Positions 17,703 through 27,388 of a stretch of DNA of 64,000 bases are shown here, in pieces. Numbering within the stretch: the first letter of the stretch is position 1; the number at the start of each line of letters is the position of its first letter. The DNA is from Acidovorax soli (lineage in GTDB: Bacteria; Pseudomonadota; Gammaproteobacteria; Burkholderiales; Burkholderiaceae_C). A model generated the notes under the pieces. It was not told the origin of the DNA, did not search any database, and saw only the letters and a list, made by a program, of their open reading frames with translations. The position numbers and the translations under genes are program-made. The DNA is taken from assembly GCF_900107605.1 (NCBI RefSeq), contig NZ_FNQJ01000003.1:62001-126000 (forward strand), written 5' to 3'.

Positions 17703-19658
17703 GTGAACGACGCCACCCTCTCCCCACCGCCCCGCCGCCCCATCCGCGACCTGCCCGACGAACTCATCAGCCAGATCGCCGCCGGCGAGGTGGTGGAGCG
17801 CCCGGCCTCCGTGGTGCGCGAACTGGTGGACAACGCGCTCGACTCGGGTGCCACGCAGATCACCGTGCGCCTGCTGGCTGGCGGCGTGCGGCTGATCGCC
17901 GTGGAAGACGACGGCTGCGGCATTCCGCAGGAAGAGCTGCCCATTGCCCTGCGCCGCCACGCCACCAGCAAGATCACCAGCCTGAGCGACCTCGAAACCG
18001 TGGCCACCATGGGCTTTCGGGGCGAGGCGCTGGCCGCCATCGGCTCGGTGTCCGAAATGGCGCTGCTGTCGCGCCCGGCACACCAGCCGGGCGCCTTTTT
18101 GCTCGATGCCCGCAGCGGCGAGCTGCGCCCGGCGGCGCGCGGCACCGGCACCACGGTCGAGGTGAAAGAGCTGTTTTTCTCCACCCCCGCGCGCCGCAAG
18201 TTCCTGAAGACCGACGCCACCGAGCTGGCCCACTGCATCGAATCGGTGCGCCGCCACGCGCTGGCGCGGCCCGATGTGGGTTTTGCCATCTGGCACGAAG
18301 GCAAGCTGGTGGAGCAGTGGCGCGCCACCTTCGTGCCGGGCGACGCCAACCTGCAGGACGCCCTGGCGCGCCGCCTGGCCGATGTGCTGGGCGACGACTT
18401 TGTGGCGCAGTCGGTGGCCGTGCAGCACCGTGCAGGGCCCATCACCGTGACAGGCCGCGCAGGCCTGCCCGACGCCGCCCGCTCGCGCGCCGACCAGCAG
18501 TACTGCTATGTCAACGGCCGCTTCGTGCGCGACAAGGTGCTCACGCACGCGGCGCGCAGCGCCTACGAAGACGTGCTGCACGGCCACAAGCAGCCGGTGT
18601 ATGCGCTGTATGTGGAGATCGACCCGGCCCGCGTGGATGTGAACGTGCACCCTACCAAGATCGAGGTGCGCTTTCGCGACAGCCGCGAGGTGCACCAGGC
18701 TGTGCGCCACGCGGTCGAAAACGCGCTGGCCGCCCCGCGCGCCGCCGCACTGGCCACCGGGGCATCGCCCCCCCCCGAAACGGCTGCCATCCCCGGCGGC
18801 GCCGAGGATTTCAAGCCAAAACAGCCGCTAGCGCAGATTTGGCAAACGCAAGCAGCTATCCAGTTTGAAGAACGTGGCCACCATGTAGCCGACCTGCAGG
18901 CCCTGTGGGGGCCGGCAAAGGACAGCGCGGCTGCCATTCCTGACGGGCCCACCGCGCCACGGGTGGACTGGATGGCCGCCAGCAGCAGTGCGCAGACGGA
19001 CACCCTGCCCCCGTCCCCGGCGCCCATTCCCCTCGACCCACGCAACAGCGACCAGGCCACCTGGCCGCTGGGCAAGGCCGTGGCCCAGCTCCACGGCGTG
19101 TACATCCTGGCCGAGAACGCCCAGGGCATGGTGGTGGTGGACATGCATGCCGCCCACGAGCGCATCGTCTACGAGCGCCTCAAGGCCCAGGTGGACAGCG
19201 GCGCCCGCATTGCCAGCCAGCCGCTGCTGATTCCTGCCACGTTTGCCGCCACCCCCGAAGAGGTGGCCACCGCCGAGGCGTCGGCCGAGGTGCTGGCCAC
19301 GCTGGGGCTGGAGGTGGTGCCCTTCTCCCCCAAGACCCTGGCCGTGCGCGCCGTACCCACCACGCTGGCCACCGCGTCAGGGTTTGGCGACCCGGTGGAG
19401 CTGGCCCGCAGCGTGCTGGCCGAACTGGCGGCGCACGACGCCAGCACCGTGGTACAACGCGCGCGCAATGAAATCCTGGGCACCATGGCCTGCCACGGCG
19501 CCGTGCGCGCCAACCGCAAGCTCACCATCGACGAGATGAACGCCCTGCTGCGGCAGATGGAAACCACCGACCGGTCGGACCAGTGCAACCATGGCCGCCC
19601 CACCTGGCGCCAGCTGAGCATGAAAGAGTTGGACGCGCTGTTCCTGCGCGGCCGATAA
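17703..19658 (+). CDS. mutL: DNA mismatch repair protein MutL (endonuclease type)
   Basis: Mismatch repair mediator, 651 aa. The GHKL ATPase domain (about 12-220) shows VVRELVDNALDSGATQI, DDGCGI and TMGFRGEALAAIG. A transducer domain follows, then a low-complexity linker (about 345-455) and the C-terminal dimerisation domain. The latter holds DMHAAHERIVYE, a DQHA(x)2E(x)4E-type motif, plus ACHGAVRANRKL and CNHGRPTW. These mark MutL as a nicking endonuclease, as in bacteria that lack MutH. The GTG start has no ribosome site. Part of the linker (residues about 370-388) is encoded by an inverted copy of the AT-rich repeat. Confidence 0.95.
   Translation: MNDATLSPPPRRPIRDLPDELISQIAAGEVVERPASVVRELVDNALDSGATQITVRLLAGGVRLIAVEDDGCGIPQEELPIALRRHATSKITSLSDLETVATMGFRGEALAAIGSVSEMALLSRPAHQPGAFLLDARSGELRPAARGTGTTVEVKELFFSTPARRKFLKTDATELAHCIESVRRHALARPDVGFAIWHEGKLVEQWRATFVPGDANLQDALARRLADVLGDDFVAQSVAVQHRAGPITVTGRAGLPDAARSRADQQYCYVNGRFVRDKVLTHAARSAYEDVLHGHKQPVYALYVEIDPARVDVNVHPTKIEVRFRDSREVHQAVRHAVENALAAPRAAALATGASPPPETAAIPGGAEDFKPKQPLAQIWQTQAAIQFEERGHHVADLQALWGPAKDSAAAIPDGPTAPRVDWMAASSSAQTDTLPPSPAPIPLDPRNSDQATWPLGKAVAQLHGVYILAENAQGMVVVDMHAAHERIVYERLKAQVDSGARIASQPLLIPATFAATPEEVATAEASAEVLATLGLEVVPFSPKTLAVRAVPTTLATASGFGDPVELARSVLAELAAHDASTVVQRARNEILGTMACHGAVRANRKLTIDEMNALLRQMETTDRSDQCNHGRPTWRQLSMKELDALFLRGR
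18810..18866 (-). repeat. Dispersed AT-rich repeat inside mutL (copy D)
   Basis: On the minus strand this reads GGATAGCTGCTTGCG, a spacer, GCGCTAGCGGC and TTTTGGCTTGAAA, matching the element over nearly its whole length. It is in frame and codes for the linker segment KQPLAQIWQTQAAIQFEE of MutL. Confidence 0.6.
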
Positions 19659-19683
19659 CCGCTCCACGGGCCGGCAAAGGTCA

Positions 19684-19709
19684 GAAAAGAAAATCGGCCC
19701 CGAAGGGCC
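19684..19709 (-). terminator. UUCG-loop terminator downstream of the phosphodiesterase gene
   Basis: On the minus strand GGCCC-TTCG-GGGCC is followed by GATTTTCTTTTC. The stable tetraloop and T-rich tail suggest termination of the transcript from the 21012 start, about 130 bases after its stop codon; it may also act for convergent mutL. Confidence 0.55.
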
Positions 19710-19755
19710 AACAGAGCGATCAAGCGAAGCGCTGCCCTCGCGCCGGCACGGCCGA

Positions 19756-19838
19756 ACGCCAGCGCTCCCGCGCAAGGGCCGCCCCGCCGCGCTGGGAGCG
19801 TCCCCCTTTGGGGGATGGCGCGCAGCGCCTCAGGGGGC
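19756..19838. repeat. GC-rich intergenic repeat-like block
   Basis: Contains several small inverted pairs, for example TCCCCCTTTGGGGGA and GGCGCGCAGCGCC, and ends in CAGGGGGCTT. Blocks of this form occur between genes in Acidovorax and relatives in my recollection. No gene is seen in it. Confidence 0.4.
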
Positions 19839-19839
19839 T

Positions 19840-21012
19840 TCAATTCTCCCGCGCGGCCTTGGCGTGGTCCGGGAAATCGCTGAACACGCCATCCACGCCC
19901 AGATCGAAGAACAGCTGGTATTCGGCCTTGGGGTCGCCCTTGAAGTCCGACGCCAGGCGCTTGGCCTCGCTGCGGAAGGTGTAGGCATGCACGAACAGGC
20001 CGGCGGCGTGGGCGTCCTTCACCACGCTGGTGGGCGCCATCATCACGCGGTCGCGGTCGTCGATCTTGCCGTCGCCGTTGAGGTCATCCGGCTTGCCGTC
20101 ATTGTTGGCGTCCACCTGCCTGGAAGGGATGAGGTAGGGCTTCCAGGGGCCCACGCCGTCGGCATAGGTCTTCACTTCCTTCAGCCCCGCAGGGGTGAGC
20201 AGGCTGGCGAAGGTGCGTGCATCGCCCGCCACGGCAAAGTCGTAGGGCTTGTCGTAGGGCGCCACCAGCGACATGCTGCCGTCCGCCTTCACATCGTCCG
20301 CGTCCACCAGTTGCACCAAGCGGACCTGCGTCTTGGTACGCAGGTATTGGAGATTGGACACCTCGAACGACTGCACGATCACGGGCGACGCCTTGGTGGT
20401 GTAGCCGTACCTGGCCAGTGTGGCCAGCAGGCGGTCTTCGAGCTTCAGGCCCAGGTTGACGTGGTAGGTGGGGTGCTTGGTTTCGGGGTACACGCCCACC
20501 GTGCGGCCGGCCTTGGCGCCTTCGCTCCTGGCGAGGTCGAGCACTTCATCGAGCGTGGGGATCTGGTATTTGCCGTTGAACGACTGGTCGCGGTCGGCCA
20601 TGGGCTGGATGGCGCGCAGGGTCTTGATTTCCGCCAGGGTGAAGTCCGAGGCAAACCAGCCCTCTTCTTCCACGCCATCGACCACTTTCCTGGTCTTGCG
20701 GCTGGCAAATTCGGCGCGGGTGGACACGTCGGTGGTGCCGGTGATGTTGGGCTCGTGGCGGGCGATGAGCACGCCGTCCTGCGTAGCCACCAGATCGGGC
20801 TCGATGAAATCGGCACCCATCTCGATGGCCTTCCTGTAGCCTTCGAGCGTGTGGTCCGGCAGGTAGCCGCTGGCGCCGCGGTGCCCGATCACCAGGGGCC
20901 GCTCGCCGCTGAGCGTCGGGTAGTTCGGCCCGTCGCCGCCGCCGCATGCCACCAGCGCAGTGGCTGTTGCCAGGACAAGCAGCCCGACTTTTGCAATGGG
21001 TTGTTGACGCAT
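19840..21012 (-). CDS. glpQ: Glycerophosphodiester phosphodiesterase lipoprotein
   Basis: GDPD-family hydrolase of glycerophosphodiesters to glycerol-3-phosphate and alcohol, 390 aa. The signal ends in a lipobox (ATALVAC), so it is probably a periplasm-facing lipoprotein. The catalytic motif [19 protein letters not shown] and the metal residues in [20 protein letters not shown] are complete. Unusual is a double Asp-rich loop at about residues 297-317 ([19 protein letters not shown]), which looks like two EF-hand/dockerin-type calcium loops inserted near the C-terminal side. Start 21012 is the ATG directly before the signal peptide. It is divergent from gdhA. Confidence 0.92.
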   Translation of the reverse strand: MRQQPIAKVGLLVLATATALVACGGGDGPNYPTLSGERPLVIGHRGASGYLPDHTLEGYRKAIEMGADFIEPDLVATQDGVLIARHEPNITGTTDVSTRAEFASRKTRKVVDGVEEEGWFASDFTLAEIKTLRAIQPMADRDQSFNGKYQIPTLDEVLDLARSEGAKAGRTVGVYPETKHPTYHVNLGLKLEDRLLATLARYGYTTKASPVIVQSFEVSNLQYLRTKTQVRLVQLVDADDVKADGSMSLVAPYDKPYDFAVAGDARTFASLLTPAGLKEVKTYADGVGPWKPYLIPSRQVDANNDGKPDDLNGDGKIDDRDRVMMAPTSVVKDAHAAGLFVHAYTFRSEAKRLASDFKGDPKAEYQLFFDLGVDGVFSDFPDHAKAAREN

Positions 21013-21243
21013 CTCTTCCGCCCCTCTGGTGTGTATTGGAAACGGTCCACTGTGGTGCGCAAGGGTGACAAACACATGACATGCAAACGCACCAAAAGCG
21101 GTCAACAGAACGCACCAAAAACCGGCAGAACCCGCCAGAAATGCCCCACCACGGTGCAGAACCATGCATGAGTGCATGTCTTTTTGACATAATTCAGTGC
21201 TGCAACGCCGCATATTTCGTTTTTTGCACAGAAAGTCCTTTCC

Positions 21244-22587
21244 ATGAAGTACGAGTCCGTAGACAGCTTCCTCGCGCAGGTCGCACAGCGCAACCCTGGC
21301 CAACCTGAATTTCTGCAAGCTGTCACAGAAGTCATGGAAAGCCTGTGGCCCTTCATCGAAAAGCACCCCCGCTACGCCGAGCACGGCCTGCTGGAACGGC
21401 TGGTGGAACCCGAGCGGGTGGTGATGTTCCGCGTGTCGTGGGTGGACGACCATGGCAGCGTGCAGGTCAACCGCGGCTACCGCATCCAGCACAGCATGGC
21501 GATTGGCCCCTACAAGGGCGGCCTGCGCTTCCACCCGTCGGTGAACCTGTCGGTGCTCAAGTTCCTGGGGTTCGAGCAGACCTTCAAGAACGCGCTGACC
21601 ACGCTGCCCATGGGCGGCGGCAAGGGCGGGTCCGATTTCGACCCCAAGGGCAAGAGCCCTGGTGAAGTGATGCGCTTTTGCCAGGCCTTTGTGTCGGAAC
21701 TGTTCCGCCATGTCGGCGCCGACACCGACGTGCCGGCCGGTGACATCGGCGTGGGCGGCCGCGAAGTGGGCTACATGGCCGGCATGTACAAGAAGCTCAG
21801 CAACCGTGCAGACTGCGTGTTCACGGGCAAGGGCCTGTCGTTCGGCGGCTCGCTGATCCGCCCCGAGGCCACCGGCTACGGTACGGTGTACTTTGCGCAA
21901 GAAATGCTCAAGACCCGCGGCCAGTCGTTTGACGGCAAGACCGTGTCGGTATCCGGCTCGGGCAATGTGGCGCAATACGCAGTGGAAAAGGCCATGGCCC
22001 TGGGCGCCAAGGTGCTGACGGTGTCCGACTCCAGCGGCACGGTGTATGACAAGGATGGTTTCACGGCAGAAAAACTGGCCATCCTGATGGAAGTGAAGAA
22101 CCACAAATACGGCCGCGTCAACGACTACGCCCAGCTGGTGGGCGCCGAGTTCCAGGCCGGCAAGACGCCATGGCACATCGCCGTGGACGTGGCCCTGCCC
22201 TGCGCCACGCAAAACGAGCTCAACGCCGACGATGCCGCCACCTTGATCAAGAACGGTGTGCTGTGCGTGGCCGAAGGCGCCAACATGCCTTCCACCATCG
22301 AGGCGGCCAAGGCGTTTGAAGCCGCTGGCGTGCTGTACGCACCGGGCAAGGCCTCGAACGCCGGTGGCGTGGCCACGTCGGGCCTGGAGATGAGCCAGAA
22401 CGCGGCCCGCCTGAGCTGGCCCGCCGAAGAGGTGGACGCCCGCCTGCTGCAGATCATGCAGGGCATCCATGCCGCCTGCCTGAAATACGGGCAGCGCGCC
22501 GATGGCTCGGTCAGCTACATCGACGGTGCCAACATTGCCGGCTTTGTGAAGGTGGCCGACGCCATGCTGGCACAGGGAGTGGTGTAA
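21244..22587 (+). CDS. gdhA: NADP-specific glutamate dehydrogenase
   Basis: Reductive amination of 2-oxoglutarate to glutamate with NADPH for ammonia assimilation; 447 aa, the length of the hexameric small-type enzyme. The substrate domain shows [32 protein letters not shown] (catalytic Lys) and [15 protein letters not shown]. The Rossmann domain has [17 protein letters not shown]. Expression signals: TTGACA at 21184-21189 could be a -35 box, with the best -10 candidate (CATATT, 21211) a little too far; this is weak. A terminator follows the stop. Confidence 0.97.
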   Translation: MKYESVDSFLAQVAQRNPGQPEFLQAVTEVMESLWPFIEKHPRYAEHGLLERLVEPERVVMFRVSWVDDHGSVQVNRGYRIQHSMAIGPYKGGLRFHPSVNLSVLKFLGFEQTFKNALTTLPMGGGKGGSDFDPKGKSPGEVMRFCQAFVSELFRHVGADTDVPAGDIGVGGREVGYMAGMYKKLSNRADCVFTGKGLSFGGSLIRPEATGYGTVYFAQEMLKTRGQSFDGKTVSVSGSGNVAQYAVEKAMALGAKVLTVSDSSGTVYDKDGFTAEKLAILMEVKNHKYGRVNDYAQLVGAEFQAGKTPWHIAVDVALPCATQNELNADDAATLIKNGVLCVAEGANMPSTIEAAKAFEAAGVLYAPGKASNAGGVATSGLEMSQNAARLSWPAEEVDARLLQIMQGIHAACLKYGQRADGSVSYIDGANIAGFVKVADAMLAQGVV

Positions 22588-22617
22588 TCCGCTGCGCGGA
22601 TTCGCACACAGGAATCA

Positions 22618-22641
22618 GGGGGGCCATTCGCCCCCTTTTTT
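22618..22641 (+). terminator. Rho-independent terminator of gdhA
   Basis: A run of six G is followed after a short loop by five C and then six T, 30 bases after the gdhA stop codon. Confidence 0.85.
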
Positions 22642-22707
22642 GCGCCGCACGCTCCAGCGGATATGCTCGCCGGGGCATACAAATCGTCACATTGAGCGGA
22701 ATTCACC

Positions 22708-23841
22708 GTGGAAATCTTCAGCTTCCTGAACGCCCTGGTCGAGAACGGCGGCTCTGACCTCTTCTTCAGCGTGGGCGCTCCCGTCAACCTCAAGGTCGAA
22801 GGCGTCACCCATCCGCTGACGATGCCCGCCCTGCTGCCGGGGCAGGTCAAGCAGCTGGCTTATTCGGTGATGAATGAAAAGCAGATCAGCGAGTTCGAGG
22901 CCAGGCTGGAAATGAACCTGTCCATTTCGGCCGAAAACCTGGGGCGCTTTCGGGTGAACGTGTTCGTGCAGCGCGGCGAGACCGGCATGGTGATTCGCTA
23001 CATCAAGAGCAAGATCCCGCCCCTGGCGGCGCTGGGGCTGCCGCCCATCCTTGAAAAGCTGGTACTGCGCAAGCGCGGCCTGGTGCTGGTGACCGGCGCC
23101 ACGGGCTCGGGCAAATCGACCACGCTGGCGTCGATGATCAACTACCGCAACGAGAACGTGACCGGCCACATCCTCACCATCGAGGACCCGCTGGAGTTTC
23201 TGCATGTCCACAAGCGCTCGGTGGTGGACCAGCGCGAGGTGGGCATAGACACCCTGTCGTACGAAGAGGCGCTCAAGAATGCGCTGCGCGAGGCTCCCGA
23301 TGTGATCATGATCGGCGAGATCCGCGACCGCAACACCATGAAGCAGGCCATTACCTATGCCGAAACCGGCCACCTGTGCCTGTCCACGCTGCACGCCAAC
23401 AATGCCAACCAGGCGATGGAACGGGTCATCAACTTCTTCCCCGAAGACGCGCACCACCAGTTGCTCATCGACCTGAGCATGAACCTGGCGGGCGTGGTGT
23501 CGCAGCGGCTGATTCCGGGCCTGCACGACAAGCTGGTCCCGGCGGTCGAGGTGATGCTCAACTCGCCCTACATCGCCGACCTGATCGCCAAGGGCGAATT
23601 CACGGGCATCAAGGAGACCATGGGGCGCAGCACCGAAATCGGCATGTGCACCTTTGACCAGGCGCTTTACGCGCTCTACACCGAAGGCCGGATTTCGCTG
23701 GAGGAAGCGCTGCACAATGCCGATTCGCGCACCGACCTGGCGCTGCGCGTGCGGCTGGCCGCCGGCGTCCGCACGGTGGATGCCGGCGATCTCGCGATCG
23801 ACACCTCCTCGCCCATGCAGCCAGCGTCCAAGCTGTCCTGA
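22708..23841 (+). CDS. pilU: Type IV pilus retraction ATPase, PilU type
   Basis: Hexameric secretion-type ATPase that works with PilT in pilus depolymerisation and twitching; 377 aa, cytoplasmic. Motifs are LVTGATGSGKSTTLASM (Walker A), TIEDPLEF, the ALKNALREAPDVIMIGEIRD region (arginine and Walker B) and TLHANNANQAMER (His box). The sequence SGSDLFFSVGAPVNLKVEG-like N-terminus and longer C-terminal tail fit PilU better than PilT; pilT itself is not in this window. GTG start at 22708 has a GAGCGGA ribosome-site-like sequence upstream. Minor pilin genes occur about 37 kb away. Confidence 0.9.
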   Translation: MEIFSFLNALVENGGSDLFFSVGAPVNLKVEGVTHPLTMPALLPGQVKQLAYSVMNEKQISEFEARLEMNLSISAENLGRFRVNVFVQRGETGMVIRYIKSKIPPLAALGLPPILEKLVLRKRGLVLVTGATGSGKSTTLASMINYRNENVTGHILTIEDPLEFLHVHKRSVVDQREVGIDTLSYEEALKNALREAPDVIMIGEIRDRNTMKQAITYAETGHLCLSTLHANNANQAMERVINFFPEDAHHQLLIDLSMNLAGVVSQRLIPGLHDKLVPAVEVMLNSPYIADLIAKGEFTGIKETMGRSTEIGMCTFDQALYALYTEGRISLEEALHNADSRTDLALRVRLAAGVRTVDAGDLAIDTSSPMQPASKLS

Positions 23842-23900
23842 GCACCTCCTCACGCGGTTGTGCCGAGGGCTGGCAAGGCATTTTGCGGCCCTGCATCTGC

Positions 23901-23906
23901 TACCCT
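23901..23906 (+). promoter_or_regulatory. Candidate -10 box for a leaderless MFS gene transcript
   Basis: TACCCT lies 7 bases before the ATG at 23914, with no ribosome site between. Confidence 0.3.
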
Positions 23907-23913
23907 CCAGCGC

Positions 23914-25149
23914 ATGTCTGACGCTTCCACCGCCCCGGCTCGCACGGGCGCTGCGACCATGCCGGCCGGGCTGGTCATTGGCCTGCTGGCGCTGCTGCTG
24001 GGCCTGCAGCCGGTCACCACCGATCTGTATCTGCCTGCGCTGCCCACACTCAAGGCGCAGCTCCTGGCCAGCATGGCCCAATCCCAGCTCACGCTCACGG
24101 CCCTGCTGCTGGCGTTTGGCTGCTCGCAGCTGGCGTGGGGGCCGCTGTCGGACCGCTGGGGGCGCCGCCCCATTCTGCTGGCGGGGCTGGCGGCCTATGT
24201 GCTGGCCGCGCTGGGCTGCGCCCTGTCGCAATCGATGGAAACGCTGATCTTCTGGCGCGCCGTGCAGGGCGCCGCCATGGGTGCCGGCGTGATGGGTGCG
24301 CGCGCCGTGGTGCGCGACCTGTATGCGCCGGTCCAAGGCGCGCACGCCATGTCCCGCGCGCTCACGGGCCTGGGCATCATTGCCTGCCTGAGCCCGCCCC
24401 TGGGCGGCCTGCTGGCGGACCACCTGGGCTGGCGCGCCACGATGGCGGCACTGGGCTGCTTTGGCGGCCTGGCGCTGCTGCTGGTCCTGCTGCGCTTTGA
24501 GGAAACCCTGGCCCGCCCCAACCCGCTGGCGCTGCGCCCCGCGCACCTGCTGCGCACCTGGGGACAGATCCTGCGCCACCCGACCTTCCTGGCTTTTTCG
24601 GCCACCACCACCTTCACCTATGCGGGCCTGTTCACCTACCTGGCGGCCTCGTCGTTCACCTTCATCCAGGTGCTGGGCTGGAGCCCCGCCGCCTACGGCC
24701 TGCTGCTGTCGTGCAACGCGGCGATGTACATCAGCGGCACGGTGCTGTGCCGGCGCCTGCTGGTGCGCTGGGGGCTGCGCCGCAGCATGGCGCTGGCCGG
24801 CCTGCTGAGTGCCACGGGCGGCACGCTGATGGGCATCTGTGCGCTCGCCGGCGTGCAAAGCGGCTGGGCCTATGCCCTGCCCTTCCTGCTGTACCAGATT
24901 GCGCATGGCATCCACATGCCCTGCAGCCAGAGCGGCGCCGTGGGCCCCTTTCCGCAAGCCGCCGGCACGGCCGCTGCACTGAACGGCTTTGTCATGATGC
25001 TGGTGGCGTTTGGCGTGGGCCACTGGCTGGGCCAGCGCATGGACGGCACGGTGCTGCCGCTCGCCCTGGGCGTGTGGTTCTGGGGTCTGTGTGCCGCCCT
25101 CGCGGCCTGGACGCTGGTACAGAAATTCGGGGAGCCGGCCAAGCCATGA
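23914..25149 (+). CDS. MFS drug-resistance transporter, Bcr/CflA type
   Basis: Inner-membrane proton antiporter of 411 aa with about 12 hydrophobic segments. The N-terminus [21 protein letters not shown] and the loop [16 protein letters not shown] are diagnostic of the Bcr/CflA multidrug subfamily, as is ARAVVRDLY after the fourth segment. Substrate unknown. ATG 23914 (MSDAST) is preferred to an upstream ATG at 23860, because the preceding residues are not family-like. The stop overlaps the miaA start (ATGA), so both are one transcript and probably translationally coupled. Confidence 0.9.
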   Translation: MSDASTAPARTGAATMPAGLVIGLLALLLGLQPVTTDLYLPALPTLKAQLLASMAQSQLTLTALLLAFGCSQLAWGPLSDRWGRRPILLAGLAAYVLAALGCALSQSMETLIFWRAVQGAAMGAGVMGARAVVRDLYAPVQGAHAMSRALTGLGIIACLSPPLGGLLADHLGWRATMAALGCFGGLALLLVLLRFEETLARPNPLALRPAHLLRTWGQILRHPTFLAFSATTTFTYAGLFTYLAASSFTFIQVLGWSPAAYGLLLSCNAAMYISGTVLCRRLLVRWGLRRSMALAGLLSATGGTLMGICALAGVQSGWAYALPFLLYQIAHGIHMPCSQSGAVGPFPQAAGTAAALNGFVMMLVAFGVGHWLGQRMDGTVLPLALGVWFWGLCAALAAWTLVQKFGEPAKP

Positions 25150-26138
25150 GCAGCCCACTGCCCGCCATCGCCATCGCCGGCCCCACGGCCGCTGGCAAGA
25201 CGGCCGGCGCCCTGGCGCTGGCCGCCGTGCTGGCGCCGCGCCTGCCGGTCGAGATCATCAGCGTGGATTCGGCACTGGTGTACCGGGGCATGGACATCGG
25301 CACGGCCAAGCCCACGCGCGCCGAGCTGGCCGCCGTGCCGCACCACCTGATCGACATCCGCGACCCGCTGCAGGCCTACAGCGCCGCCGAGTTCGTTCAG
25401 GACGCCCAGCGTTTGACCGCCGAGATCCGCGCACGCGGCGCCCTGCCGCTGCTGGTGGGCGGCACCATGCTGTACTTCAAGGCGCTGTTCGACGGCATCG
25501 ATGACATGCCTCCGGCCGACCCCGTGGTGCGCGCACGGCTGGAGGCCCAGGCCGCCGAACAAGGCTGGCCGGCCCTGCACGCCGAACTGGCCCGCGTGGA
25601 CCCCACCACCGCCGCCCGCCTGGCGCCCGCCGACAGCCAGCGCATCCAGCGCGCACTGGAGGTGTGGCATGTCTCAGGCCAGCCCCTTTCGCACTTTCAC
25701 ACGACAAGAAAGAGAGCTGACAGCGCACAACCCACAAGTTCTACAGCCCTGTTTTCCCTGGAACCCGACGACCGCGCCTGGCTGCACGAGCGCATCGCAC
25801 TGCGTTTTGACGCCATGCTGGCGGAAGGTTTCGTGGAAGAAGTGCGCCAGTTGCGCGCCCGTGGTGACCTGCACCCCGACCTGCCCTCGATGCGCTGCGT
25901 GGGCTACCGCCAGGCCTGGGAAGCGCTCGAAGCCCAGGCCGCAGCCGGCCCCGGGGCGCCGCTCGACCTGGCCGGCCTGCGCGAACGCGGCATCGCCGCC
26001 ACCCGCCAGTTGGCCAAGCGCCAGATCACCTGGCTGCGCAGCATGCCGCAGCGCCAATCCATCGCCTGCGACCAGCCCGACGCCACCGCGCGCCTGGTCC
26101 AGGCCGTGCTGCAGCGCCTGGAGATTCCTGCACCATGA
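25146..26138 (+). CDS. miaA: tRNA dimethylallyltransferase
   Basis: Transfers an isopentenyl group to A37 of tRNAs that read UNN codons; cytosolic, 330 aa. Motifs: [19 protein letters not shown] (P-loop), [50 protein letters not shown] and [10 protein letters not shown]. In the insertion domain (about residues 182-200) base composition drops and the local segment [11 protein letters not shown] looks poorly conserved. It overlaps both neighbours by four bases (upstream MFS gene, downstream ABC ATPase gene), forming a tight three-gene unit. Confidence 0.96.
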   Translation: MSSPLPAIAIAGPTAAGKTAGALALAAVLAPRLPVEIISVDSALVYRGMDIGTAKPTRAELAAVPHHLIDIRDPLQAYSAAEFVQDAQRLTAEIRARGALPLLVGGTMLYFKALFDGIDDMPPADPVVRARLEAQAAEQGWPALHAELARVDPTTAARLAPADSQRIQRALEVWHVSGQPLSHFHTTRKRADSAQPTSSTALFSLEPDDRAWLHERIALRFDAMLAEGFVEEVRQLRARGDLHPDLPSMRCVGYRQAWEALEAQAAAGPGAPLDLAGLRERGIAATRQLAKRQITWLRSMPQRQSIACDQPDATARLVQAVLQRLEIPAP

Positions 26139-26788
26139 ACGGCCCGCTGCAGGTCGAAGCCCTGGCCAAACACTACGGCGGCACGCCGGTGTTTGCCAAT
26201 GTACAGTTCACCGTGCAGCCGGGCGAATTCGTGGCCATTGTGGGCGATTCGGGCGTGGGCAAATCCACCCTGCTCAACTGCCTGGCCGGGCTGGACCGGT
26301 GGGACGCGGGGCGCATCGTGCATGGCGGCACCGACCTGGCGCCGCTGGATGAAACGCAGCGCGCCCTGTGGCGGCGCGCCCATGTGGGGTTTGTGTTCCA
26401 GGCCTTCCATGTGCTGCCGCACCTCGATGTGGCGCAGAACGTGGCCTTGCCGCTCCTGCTGCTGGGCCGCGCCGACCCGGCGCGGGTGCAGCACATGCTG
26501 GCGGCCGTGGGCCTGGCGGGTCTGGGTGAGCGCCTGCCGCAGCAACTGAGCGGCGGCCAACTGCAGCGCGTGGCCATTGCCCGCGCCCTGGTGCACCGCC
26601 CGGCCCTGCTGCTGGCCGACGAGCCCACCGGCAACCTCGACCCCGGCACCGCCGCGCGCGTGCTGGACCTGCTGCTCGCACAGACGCGCGAACATGGCGC
26701 CTCGCTGGTGCTGGTCACGCACTCGGATGCCGCCGCAGCGCGCGCCGACCGGGTGCTGCGACTCACGGCGGGCGGCATCGCCGGCTGA
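26135..26788 (+). CDS. ABC transporter ATP-binding protein (LolD/MacB-type)
   Basis: ATPase subunit of 217 aa with all motifs: Walker [11 protein letters not shown]-loop [13 protein letters not shown], signature [14 protein letters not shown], Walker [13 protein letters not shown] and the switch His in VTHSD. It belongs to the family that powers FtsX-type permeases in lipoprotein or peptide handling rather than transport of a soluble substrate. Its expected partner is the permease at 27389-30007, although an hsp20 gene on the other strand lies between. The AttH-like product further on completes a known type of gene set. Confidence 0.92.
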   Translation: MNGPLQVEALAKHYGGTPVFANVQFTVQPGEFVAIVGDSGVGKSTLLNCLAGLDRWDAGRIVHGGTDLAPLDETQRALWRRAHVGFVFQAFHVLPHLDVAQNVALPLLLLGRADPARVQHMLAAVGLAGLGERLPQQLSGGQLQRVAIARALVHRPALLLADEPTGNLDPGTAARVLDLLLAQTREHGASLVLVTHSDAAAARADRVLRLTAGGIAG

Positions 26789-26795
26789 GCCAGAC

Positions 26796-27224
26796 TTATT
26801 CGATGTTGAGCCGCTGTGCGCTGCCGCCCTGCTTCTTGGGCAGCGTGAGCGTCAGCACGCCGTTGTCGTATTTGGCCTTGGCCTGCGTGGCATCCACATC
26901 CACAGGCAGCTGAAAGCTGCGCGCCACCGAGCCAAAATAGCGCTCGGAGCGCAGCACCTTCTCGCCCTCGGTCTTCTGGTCGTGCTGGCGCACCTCGGCG
27001 CGCAGGCTGACCACATTGCCATCGATCGCGACGTGGATGTCCTCCTTGGGCACACCCGGCACCTCGGCCTGCACGGTGTAGCCACCATCGGTTTCCTTCA
27101 CGTCCACCTTGATCTGCGCCGGCGAGGGCACGCCGTCGCCATGCAATGGGCGCACATAGAAACCGGGGGCGACGTCCTTGAAAAAGTCATCGAACAAACT
27201 GCCACGGGTAACCAGAGAATTCAT
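26796..27224 (-). CDS. Small heat shock protein (Hsp20/alpha-crystallin)
   Basis: Holdase chaperone of 142 aa that prevents aggregation. The alpha-crystallin domain (about 38-135) shows VKETDGGYTVQAEVPGVPK, the strand region SLRAEVRQ, RSERYFGSVARSFQLPVDVD and the family signature A-x-x-x-N-G-V-L in AKYDNGVLTLTLPK. Start 27224 (MNSLVTRG) has a strong AGGAG ribosome site. It is nested between the two subunits of an ABC system but on the opposite strand; the ATPase gene stops only 7 bases from its own stop. A heat-shock-type promoter candidate lies upstream. Confidence 0.93.
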   Translation of the reverse strand: MNSLVTRGSLFDDFFKDVAPGFYVRPLHGDGVPSPAQIKVDVKETDGGYTVQAEVPGVPKEDIHVAIDGNVVSLRAEVRQHDQKTEGEKVLRSERYFGSVARSFQLPVDVDATQAKAKYDNGVLTLTLPKKQGGSAQRLNIE

Positions 27225-27289
27225 GGTGAAGCTCCTGAACGTAAGGGTTGGACAACCGGGCCGGCAAGGGAGCACCAGCCCCACTGTCA

Positions 27290-27320
27290 AGATACGAACC
27301 GCCCGACCCCATTTCAAGGG
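27290..27320 (-). promoter_or_regulatory. Candidate RpoH-type promoter of hsp20
   Basis: On the minus strand CCCTTGAAA (27312-27320) resembles the heat-shock sigma factor -35 box; 15 bases on, CGTATCT (27290-27296) is a poor match to the -10 consensus. Placement about 65 bases before the start codon is reasonable. Confidence 0.35.
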
Positions 27321-27376
27321 CTGCGGCAGTCGGGTTTGATCTGCCTCAATGGTCTGCCCTGTCGGCGCCGCGCCGT

Positions 27377-27382
27377 CACAAT
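27377..27382 (+). promoter_or_regulatory. Candidate -10 box for a leaderless permease transcript
   Basis: CACAAT ends 6 bases before the ATG at 27389, no ribosome site between. This would make the permease gene independent of the ATPase gene upstream. Confidence 0.35.
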
Positions 27383-27388
27383 CGGGTC

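Noticed and set aside
17607-18710. Minus-strand extension of dedA across mutL
   Set aside because: DedA proteins begin at the MELVTFLIDF segment; the extension is antisense to mutL.
21013-22470. Minus-strand frame extending the phosphodiesterase through gdhA
   Set aside because: The upstream part is antisense to gdhA; the lipoprotein signal fixes the real start at 21012.
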